Positions 30,894 to 40,209 of a stretch of DNA of 64,000 nucleotides are shown piece after piece. The notes beneath the pieces are model-generated. The model searched no databases, was not told where the DNA came from, and saw nothing but the letters and a program-made list of their open reading frames with translations. The stretch comes from Flavobacterium sediminilitoris (GTDB taxonomy: Bacteria > Bacteroidota > Bacteroidia > Flavobacteriales > Flavobacteriaceae): positions 2,232,001-2,296,000 of the forward strand of contig NZ_CP090145.1 in NCBI RefSeq assembly GCF_023008245.1, in the 5' to 3' direction. Position numbers and translations under genes: made by a program. Each line of letters opens with the position of its first letter. Position 1 is the stretch's first letter.

Positions 30894-31193
30894 ATGGAAA
30901 AAGAATTATTTATAGAAAGCATGCTGCAACTACAAAAGCAGTATGAGTATGATGCTATTTATGCACAACAACTTAGCGTAGCTTTAATGCTAGATGAAGA
31001 ACCTTATTATAATAATCACTTTATTATAAACCAATTCATTAAAATACTACAAGTACAAATGAATGATGATGCAGAACCTTCTTTAATTGAACACTTTATT
31101 AGCGAAGAAGATTTTGGTAAAAGTCCACATTCTACAAATACAGCAGAAATTTTGTATAATAATTTAATACTTAGAAAAAATGAAAACAATTAA
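30894..31193 (+). CDS. Small acidic phage protein, unknown
   Basis: This 99-residue helical protein (MEKELFIESMLQLQKQYEYDA...) starts at ATG 30894, 2 bp after the preceding stop, and overlaps the next gene by 14 bp. Function is unknown. Confidence 0.6.
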   Translation: MEKELFIESMLQLQKQYEYDAIYAQQLSVALMLDEEPYYNNHFIINQFIKILQVQMNDDAEPSLIEHFISEEDFGKSPHSTNTAEILYNNLILRKNENN

Positions 31194-31620
31194 ATTATTT
31201 ATATTTTTATTTATAAATGCGATATCCTTTGCACAAGTAGGAATAAATACAACCACACCAACCAATGATTTAGATGTAAATGGTGGTGTTAGAGTTCGCA
31301 ATCTTCAAGAAGGAACAGTTGAAAGTCAACCTAATGGAGATTTAATATTTGCACCATATAAAGTTTACGCATTTGTAGTAATTGATAAACCTGGAACAAT
31401 ACTTAAACAATATGGAATATCAAGTGTAACAAATATTGCTACTGGAAAATATAGAATTACCTTTTCCACGCCTATGATAGATAATGACTACATTATTCTA
31501 GGTATGGGAAAAAACAGAAATCTATCTTATGATACTGTTTCATCCAATTATGTGGAAATAACAGTAAGTTCTACTAGTGGTAACTTTGATTTTAATATAA
31601 TCATAATTGATATAATCTAA
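31180..31620 (+). CDS. Secreted beta-rich protein in the accessory block
   Basis: The 146-residue protein has a signal peptide (MKTIKLFIFLFINAISFAQ), then VGINTTTPTNDLDVNGGVRVRNL, a repeat-like segment common in flavobacterial secreted proteins and fibre necks, and a beta domain. A Sec signal argues against a virion part; it is more likely exported by the lysogen as a moron product. I cannot name a function. Confidence 0.6.
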   Translation: MKTIKLFIFLFINAISFAQVGINTTTPTNDLDVNGGVRVRNLQEGTVESQPNGDLIFAPYKVYAFVVIDKPGTILKQYGISSVTNIATGKYRITFSTPMIDNDYIILGMGKNRNLSYDTVSSNYVEITVSSTSGNFDFNIIIIDII

Positions 31621-31631
31621 ATAATTAAAAC

Positions 31632-31880
31632 ATGAAAACAATAACAGTAAATGCGGCAATTGGAAATAGTAAAAAACTTACTACAATCATTTTTTTAGAT
31701 ACAGATTTTTTAAAAATTGAAAATAACCAATTATTTATTAAAAATGACAATAGAAGAATGATTTTGTCAGATGAACAAGTTAAGCAAGTTATTTTCCAAT
31801 TAGAATTAAATTCAAAAAGTTACAAGGAAGAAATTTCAGAAATAATAAAACTTTTAAAAGAAGAAATAATAAATAAATAA
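31632..31880 (+). CDS. Small phage protein, unknown
   Basis: The 82-residue protein has a beta-rich N-terminus (KTITVNAAIGNSKKLTTIIFLD) and a helical, charged C-terminus. It is last in the accessory unit, 31 bp before the terminator. Function is unknown. Confidence 0.6.
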   Translation: MKTITVNAAIGNSKKLTTIIFLDTDFLKIENNQLFIKNDNRRMILSDEQVKQVIFQLELNSKSYKEEISEIIKLLKEEIINK

Positions 31881-31910
31881 TATTAGATTAAATTTTTTGT
31901 ATTAATCTAT

Positions 31911-31937
31911 AAAACCACTCAATTGAGTGGTTTTTTT
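31911..31937 (+). terminator. Terminator of the accessory block
   Basis: Stem AAACCACTC/GAGTGGTTT (31911-31919 with 31925-31933), followed by T4 before the late motif. Confidence 0.85.
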
Positions 31938-31951
31938 CTGTCCTATTTTTT
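31938..31951 (+). promoter_or_regulatory. Late motif CTGTCCTATTTTTT, copy 5
   Basis: CTGTCCTATTTTTT directly follows the terminator T-run, 55 bp before ATG 31993, at the head of the tape-measure unit. Confidence 0.6.
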
Positions 31952-31992
31952 AGATCTACCACACTTTAATTTTACTTTAAAATAAAGTAACA

Positions 31993-32382
31993 ATGGCAGG
32001 TGAAATAGACATCTTTCTTTTAGAAAAAAAGGCTGGTAAAGAGTTCTCTAATCGTTTAAAGAGAAATCTTTTATCAAGTATTAAATCCAAAACAAATAAA
32101 GGAACTGGTTTGGCTAGTAGATCTACTGTAAAACCAGTTTTTAAAAATGAGCTGTTGGATAGAATTACTATTTCAACTCCATATTATATCTATCCTATTC
32201 TTCATGTAGGTTTTGAAGGTTCTAAGAAAAACGGGGTAAACACTCGTTTAAAAGCAAGAGAGTTTTTAGTAGATGCAATTGAAAACGGCAGATTAGTAGA
32301 AGATTTAGCCGATGTAATAGGTAGTTCCAGAGCAGAATCAATTGTTTCAAGAATAGATTTTAAACTTTTAGGAAATGGCTAA
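31993..32382 (+). CDS. Minor tail protein before tape measure, unknown
   Basis: This 129-residue basic protein (MAGEIDIFLLEKKAGKEFSNRLKRN...) overlaps the tape-measure start by 8 bp. By position it could be a tail terminator or chaperone. No family recognised. Confidence 0.6.
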   Translation: MAGEIDIFLLEKKAGKEFSNRLKRNLLSSIKSKTNKGTGLASRSTVKPVFKNELLDRITISTPYYIYPILHVGFEGSKKNGVNTRLKAREFLVDAIENGRLVEDLADVIGSSRAESIVSRIDFKLLGNG

Positions 32383-35300
32383 AGATAACGTTACACGAAG
32401 AGTTTCCATTTATGTAAATGGAAAGGAAGTAGAAAATTCTTTAAAAGGTGTTGAAGGTGCAATGGCACAAGTTCGCAATAGATTACGTCTGTTAAATAAA
32501 GATTCTGAAACATACGATCAGGATTCAAAAGAATTGACCACGACAATGGCTAATTTAAAAGTAAAACAAGCAGAATATAGACAAGAGCTTGGACTTACTA
32601 ATAACACAATGAAAGATGCCAAAGAAATTTCTGGGGGTCTTCGTGGCGCTCTATCTGGCATCTATTCTTCATTAACATCTGGTGATCTATCAGGAGCAAA
32701 GCAAGGCATTTTAGAACTAAAAGCAGGAATGGGCGGTTTACTTAAATCAACGCTTGCATTTATTGCTTCTCCAATAGGTTTAGCTATTGCAGCTCTTGCA
32801 GGATTAGTTGTTGGTGCCAAGTATCTTTTTGATTTTAATAAAAAATTAGAAGTTTCAAACAAAGAACTTAGAGCATTAGGTGTAAGTGCTTCCGAAATAG
32901 GAAAAGTTAGAGACGAAATACAAGCTACAGCTTCTACTTTTGATAAAGAATTTAGCGAAATAGCACAAAAAGCAAAATCACTTTCTGAAACATATAAAAT
33001 TTCAATGAGTGAAGCGAACGATATTATTGCTCAAGGTTTAGCAAATGGAGGTGCTCAAAATAGCGAATTTTTATCTTCATTAGGTGAGTATGATGAATTT
33101 TTTGCCAAAGCAGGATATTCTGCTCAAGAGTTTGTGGATATAATAAATACAGGATATGATCTAGGTATATATACTGATAAGTTGCCTGATGCGTTAAAAG
33201 AAGCTGATTTATCATTAAAAGAACAAACAAAAACCACACGTGATGCTTTAGTAAATGCTTTTGGTGCAAGTTTTACAGATGATATTCTTTTAAGAATTAG
33301 AACAGGCCAAACCACAACGAAACAAGCCTTAGAAGAAATTGCAATAAAATCAAAAGAATCTAATCTTTCTCAACAACAATATGCACAATTAACAGCTGAC
33401 GTTTTTAAAGGTGCTGGGGAAGATGCTGGAGGTGCAGCTAAAATATTTGATGTACTAGAGCAATCTTCTACACGTGCTTTATCAGAAACAGCAAAAGGTC
33501 AATTAGCTTTGCAAGAAGCAACAGAAAAATATAACAAAGCACAGTCTAAACTTTTTGAAATAGAAGGTTTTGGAGATATTTGGACAGGAATAAAAGTAAG
33601 TGCAACAGAATCAATGACTTCTATTTTAGATTATATCTCTGATTTAAAAGAAGACATTCAACCTCTTATTGATTTAGTAGGAGTTGTTTTTTCTAATGCT
33701 TGGGAATATACAAAAGCAACTGTAGTTACTGCTTTTGAATTAATAGGAGGTATTTTAAAGGCTTTTTCCAATGGAATAAAGACAGTTATAGATGTTGTTA
33801 CTAAATTATTTCAAGGAGATTTTAGTGGTGCTATTGATGCTGTTAAAAAAGGGTTTTTAAATTTAGGTAGTATCGTTTTTGAGACTTTTGGTAAAATTCA
33901 AAATAAAATTATTGATACTATTAAAGCTATTGTAGATAATGTGGGACCATTATTAGAAGCTCTAGGTTTTGATATTGAAAAAATTAAAAAAACTTTAGAT
34001 TCATTTAAAAATAAAGAGGTAGAACTTAAGGTAAAAACTGAAGAAGCTGAAGCTATTAAAAAGAAAGAAGCAGAAAATACTGCTTTAATAAAAGCAGAAT
34101 TAGAAAAACAGCGACTAGCAAAGGAAGAAGCTGATAAAAAAGAAGCAGATAAAAGACAAAAAGCATACGAAAAACGTAAAGCACTAGAAGAAAAAGAAGC
34201 TAGAGAATCTTATAAGTTAGCCAAAGAACTAGCTGATGCAAAAGCACGATTAGCAAAAGCTCAATTAGACCAATATCTTTTTGAAATTAAAGAAAATCTA
34301 AATAAAGAAAAGCAATTAACTCCAGAAATTTTAGCAGCTGAAGAAGATAAATTAGATACTATTCGTAATGCTCAAATAGAATTTAATAACCAAGAATTAG
34401 AGCGTAAAAAAGCCGATTTAATTGCAAAAGCAGAATTAGAAGGTACTTCGCAAGAAGTTTTAAATGCTAATCTTGAAGCTTTAAATATTGAATATTATTT
34501 AAAAAATCAAGAATTAGACCTTGAATTTCAAAGAAGAACTCAAGAATTAAAAAATAACTTTGAACTTCAAGAAAAAGAAAGAAAAGCAGAACAGTTAATT
34601 GCGGATAAAGAAATTGAACTTATAAATGCTGAAAATGAATTTGAAGAAAGAAGAATTAGGATAGATCAACAATATGAAAGAGAATATGCTGATTTAGTAG
34701 AAAGAAAAAGAAAAGGATTTATTACTGAACAACAATTTGCTTTTCTTTCAAAAGATTTAGACGAAAAAACAGCTCAAGCTAAAATTCAAATTGCAAGAGC
34801 TGAGCGTGATGCTAAACTTGCTGAATATGGAGTATTATTCTCTAATATAGCTAAACTACTAGGAGAAAATACAGCAGCAGGAAAAGCAGCTGCATTGGCT
34901 ACAGTTGCAATATCCCAAGGTTTAGCAGTTGCACGAATTTGGGAACAAGAATCAACACTTCCTTCTCCATTTGATGTGATTTCAAAAGTTGCTGGAACGG
35001 CTGTTGCTGTTGCAAATGTTTTATCAGCTGCAAAAAAAATAAATTCTGTAAAAACTCCTAAATTCTTCTATGGTGGAGCTACTGGAACAAAACCAGCACT
35101 AGGAAATGATGAATATGGACCTGTTACTGGTTATGTGCATAAAAATGAATATGTCATTCCAGAAGTAATGACACAAGATCCACAATTTGCAGATACAATA
35201 TCTTGGTTAGAAAATAACAGACAAAGGAAATTGCGTGGTTTTGTAGATGGTGGTGAAGTTTCTTCTGGAGTAGTTCAAGATAATTCAAATCAACCTTTAA

Positions 35301-35458
35301 ATGATTCAGCTATGCTTTTTCAAGCAATAAATCAATTAAATAGCATTTTGTCTTCTGGAATTATGGCAAAATTAAATATAGGCTATCAAGATGTTAAAGC
35401 TCTTAACGAGATGAGCGAAGAAATAAACCAATCAACACAAAACGGAACTGTATCATGA
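32375..35458 (+). CDS. Tail tape measure protein
   Basis: The 1027-residue protein has an N-terminal helical part, a hydrophobic segment (LAFIASPIGLAIAALAGLVV, about 130-150), a second apolar stretch near 430-500, long charged coiled coils (about 540-800, KEEADKKEADKRQKAYEKR) and a C-terminal Gly-rich domain (FFYGGATGTKPALGNDEYG). This is the usual tape-measure pattern. Its length predicts a tail of about 150 nm by the 0.15 nm per residue rule. Confidence 0.9.
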   Translation: MAKDNVTRRVSIYVNGKEVENSLKGVEGAMAQVRNRLRLLNKDSETYDQDSKELTTTMANLKVKQAEYRQELGLTNNTMKDAKEISGGLRGALSGIYSSLTSGDLSGAKQGILELKAGMGGLLKSTLAFIASPIGLAIAALAGLVVGAKYLFDFNKKLEVSNKELRALGVSASEIGKVRDEIQATASTFDKEFSEIAQKAKSLSETYKISMSEANDIIAQGLANGGAQNSEFLSSLGEYDEFFAKAGYSAQEFVDIINTGYDLGIYTDKLPDALKEADLSLKEQTKTTRDALVNAFGASFTDDILLRIRTGQTTTKQALEEIAIKSKESNLSQQQYAQLTADVFKGAGEDAGGAAKIFDVLEQSSTRALSETAKGQLALQEATEKYNKAQSKLFEIEGFGDIWTGIKVSATESMTSILDYISDLKEDIQPLIDLVGVVFSNAWEYTKATVVTAFELIGGILKAFSNGIKTVIDVVTKLFQGDFSGAIDAVKKGFLNLGSIVFETFGKIQNKIIDTIKAIVDNVGPLLEALGFDIEKIKKTLDSFKNKEVELKVKTEEAEAIKKKEAENTALIKAELEKQRLAKEEADKKEADKRQKAYEKRKALEEKEARESYKLAKELADAKARLAKAQLDQYLFEIKENLNKEKQLTPEILAAEEDKLDTIRNAQIEFNNQELERKKADLIAKAELEGTSQEVLNANLEALNIEYYLKNQELDLEFQRRTQELKNNFELQEKERKAEQLIADKEIELINAENEFEERRIRIDQQYEREYADLVERKRKGFITEQQFAFLSKDLDEKTAQAKIQIARAERDAKLAEYGVLFSNIAKLLGENTAAGKAAALATVAISQGLAVARIWEQESTLPSPFDVISKVAGTAVAVANVLSAAKKINSVKTPKFFYGGATGTKPALGNDEYGPVTGYVHKNEYVIPEVMTQDPQFADTISWLENNRQRKLRGFVDGGEVSSGVVQDNSNQPLNDSAMLFQAINQLNSILSSGIMAKLNIGYQDVKALNEMSEEINQSTQNGTVS

Positions 35459-36849
35459 GTATAACAATTTCAAATGTACCCACAGAAAATTCAATTTTAT
35501 TAGATGGTAACAATACTACCATAAGTGTTTCTTCTACGAATGGAGATGGTTATTATTTTAGAGCAAAAATATACATCAATGATGTATTATTTGATGAACA
35601 AGGATGGTCTAGACAGGATGATTATACAGCTAATAAAGATTTAATTTTTTTATACAATGCTTATTTCAACCCAGAGCTAATTCCTTTTTCTACAAGCTTA
35701 GTAGAACAAACTCATTTGATTAAAAAAATTAAGATTATAATTGAGGAAAGATTAATAGATGATGATTCTTTAATTGATTTTTTAGGAATGCCAGATTTTT
35801 ATATAATGTACAATTTAAAATCTGTAATTTTCAATGATAACGATAAAATTTCGTTTTTAGGTTTGGAACCAGAAATATTAAGAATTTCAAAAAATGGAAT
35901 TTTAGTAATTCCATTTTTTGTAAATGCTTCAGATGAATCAATTTTGATTAATGTTAAAGATGAATTAAATAATATATTGTACACAACTTCGGTTGCAACT
36001 TTTTCTGGAAAAAAAGCTTATTTATTTACTTTAGATTTAAATGATGTTACTATTGTTTATGATAATTTATACTTAAATGTTGAAATAACTGTTGGTTCTG
36101 AAACTCAAAGTAAAACATATAATATTATAAGATTGCCTAACTTTGATATAGTAGAAATAATTTTTAGAAATAATTTTGGTTATTACATTCCAGCCTATTT
36201 TGATGGAGAATTAGAAAACACTTCTGGTTATAAAGTTGAAACTTATGAAACTACTAATAACGATTTTAAAATTTACTCTATTGATGAGACAGGTACTTAT
36301 AAAATTAATACAGGTAATTTAAATATTTTAGAAAAAGACATTATTAATCAAATAGCTTTAAGTCTCGATTGCTTTTTTAAAAATGGTTCTAATTATCTAC
36401 CAATAAATACTTCAACAAAGAAAAGTACAAACTTTAAAAGTAGATTGAATATATATGATGAAGATTTACAATTTACATTTAAAAAAGGCCTTCCTTTTGA
36501 AAACTCTTTTTCTCCGACAACCATTGTAAGTGAAGAACCAGAATTGTATGCAACTATAGAAAATAATACTGGTCATGGTTCGTGGATTGTTCCAAATGTA
36601 TATAAGAGATTAAGAATAATTGTAGATGTTCCAACTAGTGAGCCTTTAAATGCTTTATTTTTCTTTAGAGTTTATTTAACAAATGTATATCCTGCTCCTG
36701 CAACTTTATTACATCAACAGGATTTTACAGAATCAGGGGTTTATGAATTTGAATTTGATTTAGTTCCAGGTACAAGCTATAGTTTTAGTAGTAATAATTT
36801 AAATGGTCCTTCTGGAACAAATGCAACATTACAACTAATCAATATTTAA
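35455..36849 (+). CDS. Distal tail protein (Dit-like position)
   Basis: The 464-residue beta-rich protein has its ATG overlapping the tape-measure stop (ATGA). It contains repeated beta-sandwich-like segments and a C-terminal jelly-roll-like part (LRIIVDVPTSEPLNALFFFRVYL). The place directly after the tape measure is that of Dit-type baseplate hubs. Function is inferred from order. Confidence 0.6.
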   Translation: MSITISNVPTENSILLDGNNTTISVSSTNGDGYYFRAKIYINDVLFDEQGWSRQDDYTANKDLIFLYNAYFNPELIPFSTSLVEQTHLIKKIKIIIEERLIDDDSLIDFLGMPDFYIMYNLKSVIFNDNDKISFLGLEPEILRISKNGILVIPFFVNASDESILINVKDELNNILYTTSVATFSGKKAYLFTLDLNDVTIVYDNLYLNVEITVGSETQSKTYNIIRLPNFDIVEIIFRNNFGYYIPAYFDGELENTSGYKVETYETTNNDFKIYSIDETGTYKINTGNLNILEKDIINQIALSLDCFFKNGSNYLPINTSTKKSTNFKSRLNIYDEDLQFTFKKGLPFENSFSPTTIVSEEPELYATIENNTGHGSWIVPNVYKRLRIIVDVPTSEPLNALFFFRVYLTNVYPAPATLLHQQDFTESGVYEFEFDLVPGTSYSFSSNNLNGPSGTNATLQLINI

Positions 36850-36850
36850 T

Positions 36851-38752
36851 ATGAGCATCATTAAAATTTTTGCAAATAATATCGAACTTAATTTTCAAAA
36901 AGACACTCTTAGATTAAAAAAAGAGAATAATTCCTTGTCTTCAGAATTTAAAGTAACTCATTCAACAGCACCTTTTCTAATTATAGAAAATGAAAATACA
37001 AAGAAAGCTCTTGGTTCTTCAGATATAACCTCCATCAATAAAAAGAAAATAATTCCAGTAACAGTACTCGAACTTGGTGTAAAATACTATGGAGAACTAC
37101 AACAATTATCTGTTTTAAATGGATTTAGAAAATGCAACTTAAAGTATAATTCTGAACTATTAACGGTAATTAATAAAAAGATTTCAGAATTTATGCCAAT
37201 TGTATCTGTTATTCCAGATGAAACAGATCCAGAACCCTTTTCTGAAATATCAGATTCTGTGTTAACAGGCGTTTCTTATTGGGAAACATATCCTTTACCT
37301 TTTTTAGATAAATCTTTTCCAGAAATTAGATGGCAGTTTCCTTCCATGTATTGGAAGAATAAATTTGGAACAGATTTAGAACTAGATGATCCTTGGTATC
37401 TATTTCAAAATTATATAAATCTTTTCGATATTGATGAAACTCTATCTGGAGTATTTGTTGAAAACACTTATGATGTAGATATTGTCAATTCAATAATTTC
37501 AGTAGAACAAAAGAATGTTGCTGCACCACAAGTTTATTTATTATCACCTCTATTTTACATTTTTGAATCTATTAATTGGAAAATAAAAGGAGATTTTGTA
37601 AACCATGAATTAGTTAAGAAAATTTTATTCTTTTCTAAAAATAATAATATGTGCAAAACTAATTTATACCTTCCAACAACCGATGTTATTTTTGATCAGC
37701 CTACATGGTTTGAGTTTAGTTCTGGTCCATATTTAAATTATAGAAAAAATGAAAATTTCACAGGATTAGCTCCAGGTAATTATATCGTTTTCTACTATTT
37801 TGAATTACAGCAAGACTTATCAGTTTCAGATGCTTCAAAAAAAATTAAACTGCAAATATTTGGAGATATAACTATTACTGCTGTAGATGTTTGGAAAAGA
37901 AGTTTTGATGATGTTAATGGTGGAGATAATATTGTTCAAGGAACATTTGAAGTAGCTGTTACAGGAGATTTGAAATTTCATTATTTCAATCCACAACAAC
38001 AAATGCCAGTTGATTATTACATTAGATTTACACCAGATATTTCTAAAGAGTATACTTTCATGCATCCAACACTAAATCTTGGCAGATTCTTACCCGAATG
38101 GAGTGTTGGTTCCTACATTAATAATCTAAAAAATTTGTTTAATCTTGATGTAGATATAGATGATTTTAAAAAAACCATTACCTTAAATTTTAATGAAAAC
38201 ATTGATATTAATGAAAAACCTGTAATTATTGAAAAATCAATGGTAAGGTCTTCTTATGATTTAGCAGCTAATTCTTCCTTTGTCCTAAAATATGCGAATA
38301 ATGAAGATGCATCTTTGTTTATATCAATTAATGATATAGCAGTAAGTTCATTTACAAAAGAATTACATAATGGATTTAAATTAGTTCCTAATAATGAAGT
38401 AACTGCCAATTTATCTGAAGATTTAGAAAACAAAGAAGGTACTGGGTTAATGATTTATGCTCCAATAAATGCTCCTTATATTTCAAATACAACTGAAGAA
38501 GGATATAGCTTAGAAATGGAAGGAAATAAAGGAATACATGATTCTTTTTGGAAAAAATGGTTGAAATTTAGACTTAGTGCTTCTTCTTGTGAAATTGTCG
38601 GAGCTTTTACAGAACCAGAAATAGCTAGAATTTATAAAGCCAAAGCAATTTACTTAGACAATCAAAGATATAGATTGGTTTCTATAGAATTTACTGAAAC
38701 ATCTAACAAGATTAATGAACTTAAAATGATTTTAGAGAGCATTAATATTTAA
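36851..38752 (+). CDS. Tail tip/baseplate protein (Tal-like position)
   Basis: The 633-residue protein lies one base after the Dit-like gene. The N-terminal part (about 1-110) resembles hub domains; the middle is aromatic-rich (FPEIRWQFPSMYWKNKFG). It likely forms the tail tip. It is the last rightward phage gene, and its end overlaps the integrase's 3' end by 21 bp. Confidence 0.65.
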   Translation: MSIIKIFANNIELNFQKDTLRLKKENNSLSSEFKVTHSTAPFLIIENENTKKALGSSDITSINKKKIIPVTVLELGVKYYGELQQLSVLNGFRKCNLKYNSELLTVINKKISEFMPIVSVIPDETDPEPFSEISDSVLTGVSYWETYPLPFLDKSFPEIRWQFPSMYWKNKFGTDLELDDPWYLFQNYINLFDIDETLSGVFVENTYDVDIVNSIISVEQKNVAAPQVYLLSPLFYIFESINWKIKGDFVNHELVKKILFFSKNNNMCKTNLYLPTTDVIFDQPTWFEFSSGPYLNYRKNENFTGLAPGNYIVFYYFELQQDLSVSDASKKIKLQIFGDITITAVDVWKRSFDDVNGGDNIVQGTFEVAVTGDLKFHYFNPQQQMPVDYYIRFTPDISKEYTFMHPTLNLGRFLPEWSVGSYINNLKNLFNLDVDIDDFKKTITLNFNENIDINEKPVIIEKSMVRSSYDLAANSSFVLKYANNEDASLFISINDIAVSSFTKELHNGFKLVPNNEVTANLSEDLENKEGTGLMIYAPINAPYISNTTEEGYSLEMEGNKGIHDSFWKKWLKFRLSASSCEIVGAFTEPEIARIYKAKAIYLDNQRYRLVSIEFTETSNKINELKMILESINI

Positions 38753-39940
38753 AATATCATCAAGATTAAACATTTGTTCGTTTGATATCGATTCTACAAT
38801 GTGTACATAAATCATTGTTTCTTCAATCTTAGAATGCCCTAGTATTTTTTGCAAAACTTCTATTCTTCCTCCAGATATCAAGAAATTAGTAGCAAATGTG
38901 TGTCTGGCCACATGGAAAGACACACGTTTTTTTATACCAGTAATTTTACAAATATCTTTCAAAGTTCTGTTTATGTATTCTCCTGTGAATTTGTTATTGA
39001 AAATGAGATTCCCTTCTAAGAATTTCTTTGCTGAATTGTTTAAGGTTATACGTTGCAATTTTTCAGTTTTTTGAGCCACAAAAACAATATAGTCACCAAT
39101 AATATTTTCTTTGTCAAACCGCAAAATATCTGATATTCTTAAACCAGAGAAGCATGAAAATAAAAACATAGCAATTACTGTTTTATGAGTTTCGTTAATG
39201 AATTCAGAATTATAGTATTTATACAATTGGGTTATTTCTAATGCATCAAGAAATGTTCTATTTCCTTTAAAAGAAGGTGTTTTTATATCATCAAAAGATA
39301 AAGGTGTTCTTATACCTCTTTTTTGAGCTATATGTAAGTATTTCTTAAAGTTTTTTATAAAAGATGCTATTGTGTTTTTACCGTTTTTTTTAGTTGTTCT
39401 AAGCCATTTCAAAATATCTTCGAAAAACTCTTCATTTAATTCATGAAAATAAATTGTCTCCTTGTATTCTTTGAGTTTAGAAAATGCAGATCGTTGTTGT
39501 CTGAGTGTAGAATCTTTAATTATTCCTTTTTGCCTTACAAGTTCTTCATCCCAAAACTGAATAAAATCTATCCATGATGTAGGATTAGTTAGTTCACGAA
39601 CTAAATTTTCCATGGTCAAGGCCATTCCTGTTAATCTATAATTTAATTCTATTTCATGAATTTGAGAAAGCAATTTTTCAATTATGATATTATAATCCTT
39701 GTAATTTTTATTTGAGGTCTTTACTCTTTGTTTTAGATCATCAAATTCAGATGGTTTTACTGAAATGTTTACAGGAAACATTTTTTTATTTGAATTAAGA
39801 AAACATTGTACATAGATAGCACAAGTACCATCAACTCTTATATGGTCCTTTTTTATTTTAACTTTATATGAAAGCTTCCCATTCATTTTTATTGGGTAGT
39901 TAATTGGGTAGTTATTAATTAAAATTTTATTTTCTAACAT
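38732..39940 (-). CDS. int: Phage integrase (tyrosine recombinase)
   Basis: The 402-residue enzyme has an arm-binding N-terminus, a SAM-like core-binding domain (about 105-205) and a catalytic domain with Arg in CFSGLRISDILRF, His-x-x-Arg in FHVARHTF, His in LGHSKIEE and nucleophile Tyr in MIYVHI. It integrates and excises the phage at tRNA-Arg. It lies 93 bp from the right attachment core. An internal ATG at 39886 (MNGKLSYKVKIKKD) may be the real start. It differs from the recombinase at 11291. Confidence 0.92.
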   Translation of the reverse strand: MLENKILINNYPINYPIKMNGKLSYKVKIKKDHIRVDGTCAIYVQCFLNSNKKMFPVNISVKPSEFDDLKQRVKTSNKNYKDYNIIIEKLLSQIHEIELNYRLTGMALTMENLVRELTNPTSWIDFIQFWDEELVRQKGIIKDSTLRQQRSAFSKLKEYKETIYFHELNEEFFEDILKWLRTTKKNGKNTIASFIKNFKKYLHIAQKRGIRTPLSFDDIKTPSFKGNRTFLDALEITQLYKYYNSEFINETHKTVIAMFLFSCFSGLRISDILRFDKENIIGDYIVFVAQKTEKLQRITLNNSAKKFLEGNLIFNNKFTGEYINRTLKDICKITGIKKRVSFHVARHTFATNFLISGGRIEVLQKILGHSKIEETMIYVHIVESISNEQMFNLDDILNINAL

Positions 39941-39974
39941 AAAGCTTTAAGTTTTAAAAAGGTTATAAAAAGCT

Positions 39975-40019
39975 AAAGGCGTGATAGTTATACTTTTTAA
40001 GTATATCTTTCACGCCTTT
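39975..40019. terminator. Phage-borne hairpin behind tRNA-Arg
   Basis: AAAGGCGTGA pairs with TCACGCCTTT (39975-39984 with 40010-40019), and inside TATACTT pairs with AAGTATA. On the minus strand it comes 14 bp after the tRNA and is followed by a T-rich stretch, so it can end the tRNA transcript and insulate the integrase. Confidence 0.7.
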
Positions 40020-40032
40020 GTAAGCATTTTCA

Positions 40033-40045
40033 GTGACCTCGACAG
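40033..40045. other. Prophage attachment site, right (13-bp core)
   Basis: GTGACCTCGACAG is the 3' end of the tRNA-Arg gene (acceptor stem and part of the T stem) and repeats at 1570-1582. Integration kept the tRNA intact. Confidence 0.9.
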
Positions 40046-40107
40046 GATTCAAACCTGTAACCTTCTGAGCCGTAATCAGATGCGCTATTCAGTTGCGCCA
40101 CGAGGCC
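40034..40107 (-). tRNA. tRNA-Arg (anticodon ACG)
   Basis: The cloverleaf is complete: acceptor GGCCTCG/CGAGGTC with one G-T pair, D stem GCGC/GCGC, anticodon stem TCTGA/TCAGA with loop TTACGGC (anticodon ACG), and T stem ACAGG/CCTGT. CCA is not encoded. Position 19 is A and position 56 is T instead of the usual G and C, which keeps the tertiary pair. It is the integration site of the prophage. Confidence 0.95.
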
Positions 40108-40209
40108 AATTTACTTAACAAAGTATAAATTATGTGCTTTGTTATTGAGGGTGCAAATATAGATATAATTGTGTAAATTGCAAACTCAAATGATAAAAAA
40201 ATATAGAAA

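Larger units (their letters stand above)
1570..40045. mobile_element. Complete-looking siphovirus-type prophage in tRNA-Arg
   Basis: The element is bounded by the 13-bp direct repeat. It carries a tyrosine integrase beside the tRNA, a repressor/Cro-like pair, primase-helicase, small and large terminase, portal, S49 protease, capsid, tape measure and a holin-endolysin-spanin block. A 1027-residue tape measure and no sheath gene point to a long non-contractile tail. All core modules have intact frames, so it may be inducible. An inserted cassette array at 8913-11238 looks foreign. Confidence 0.95.
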
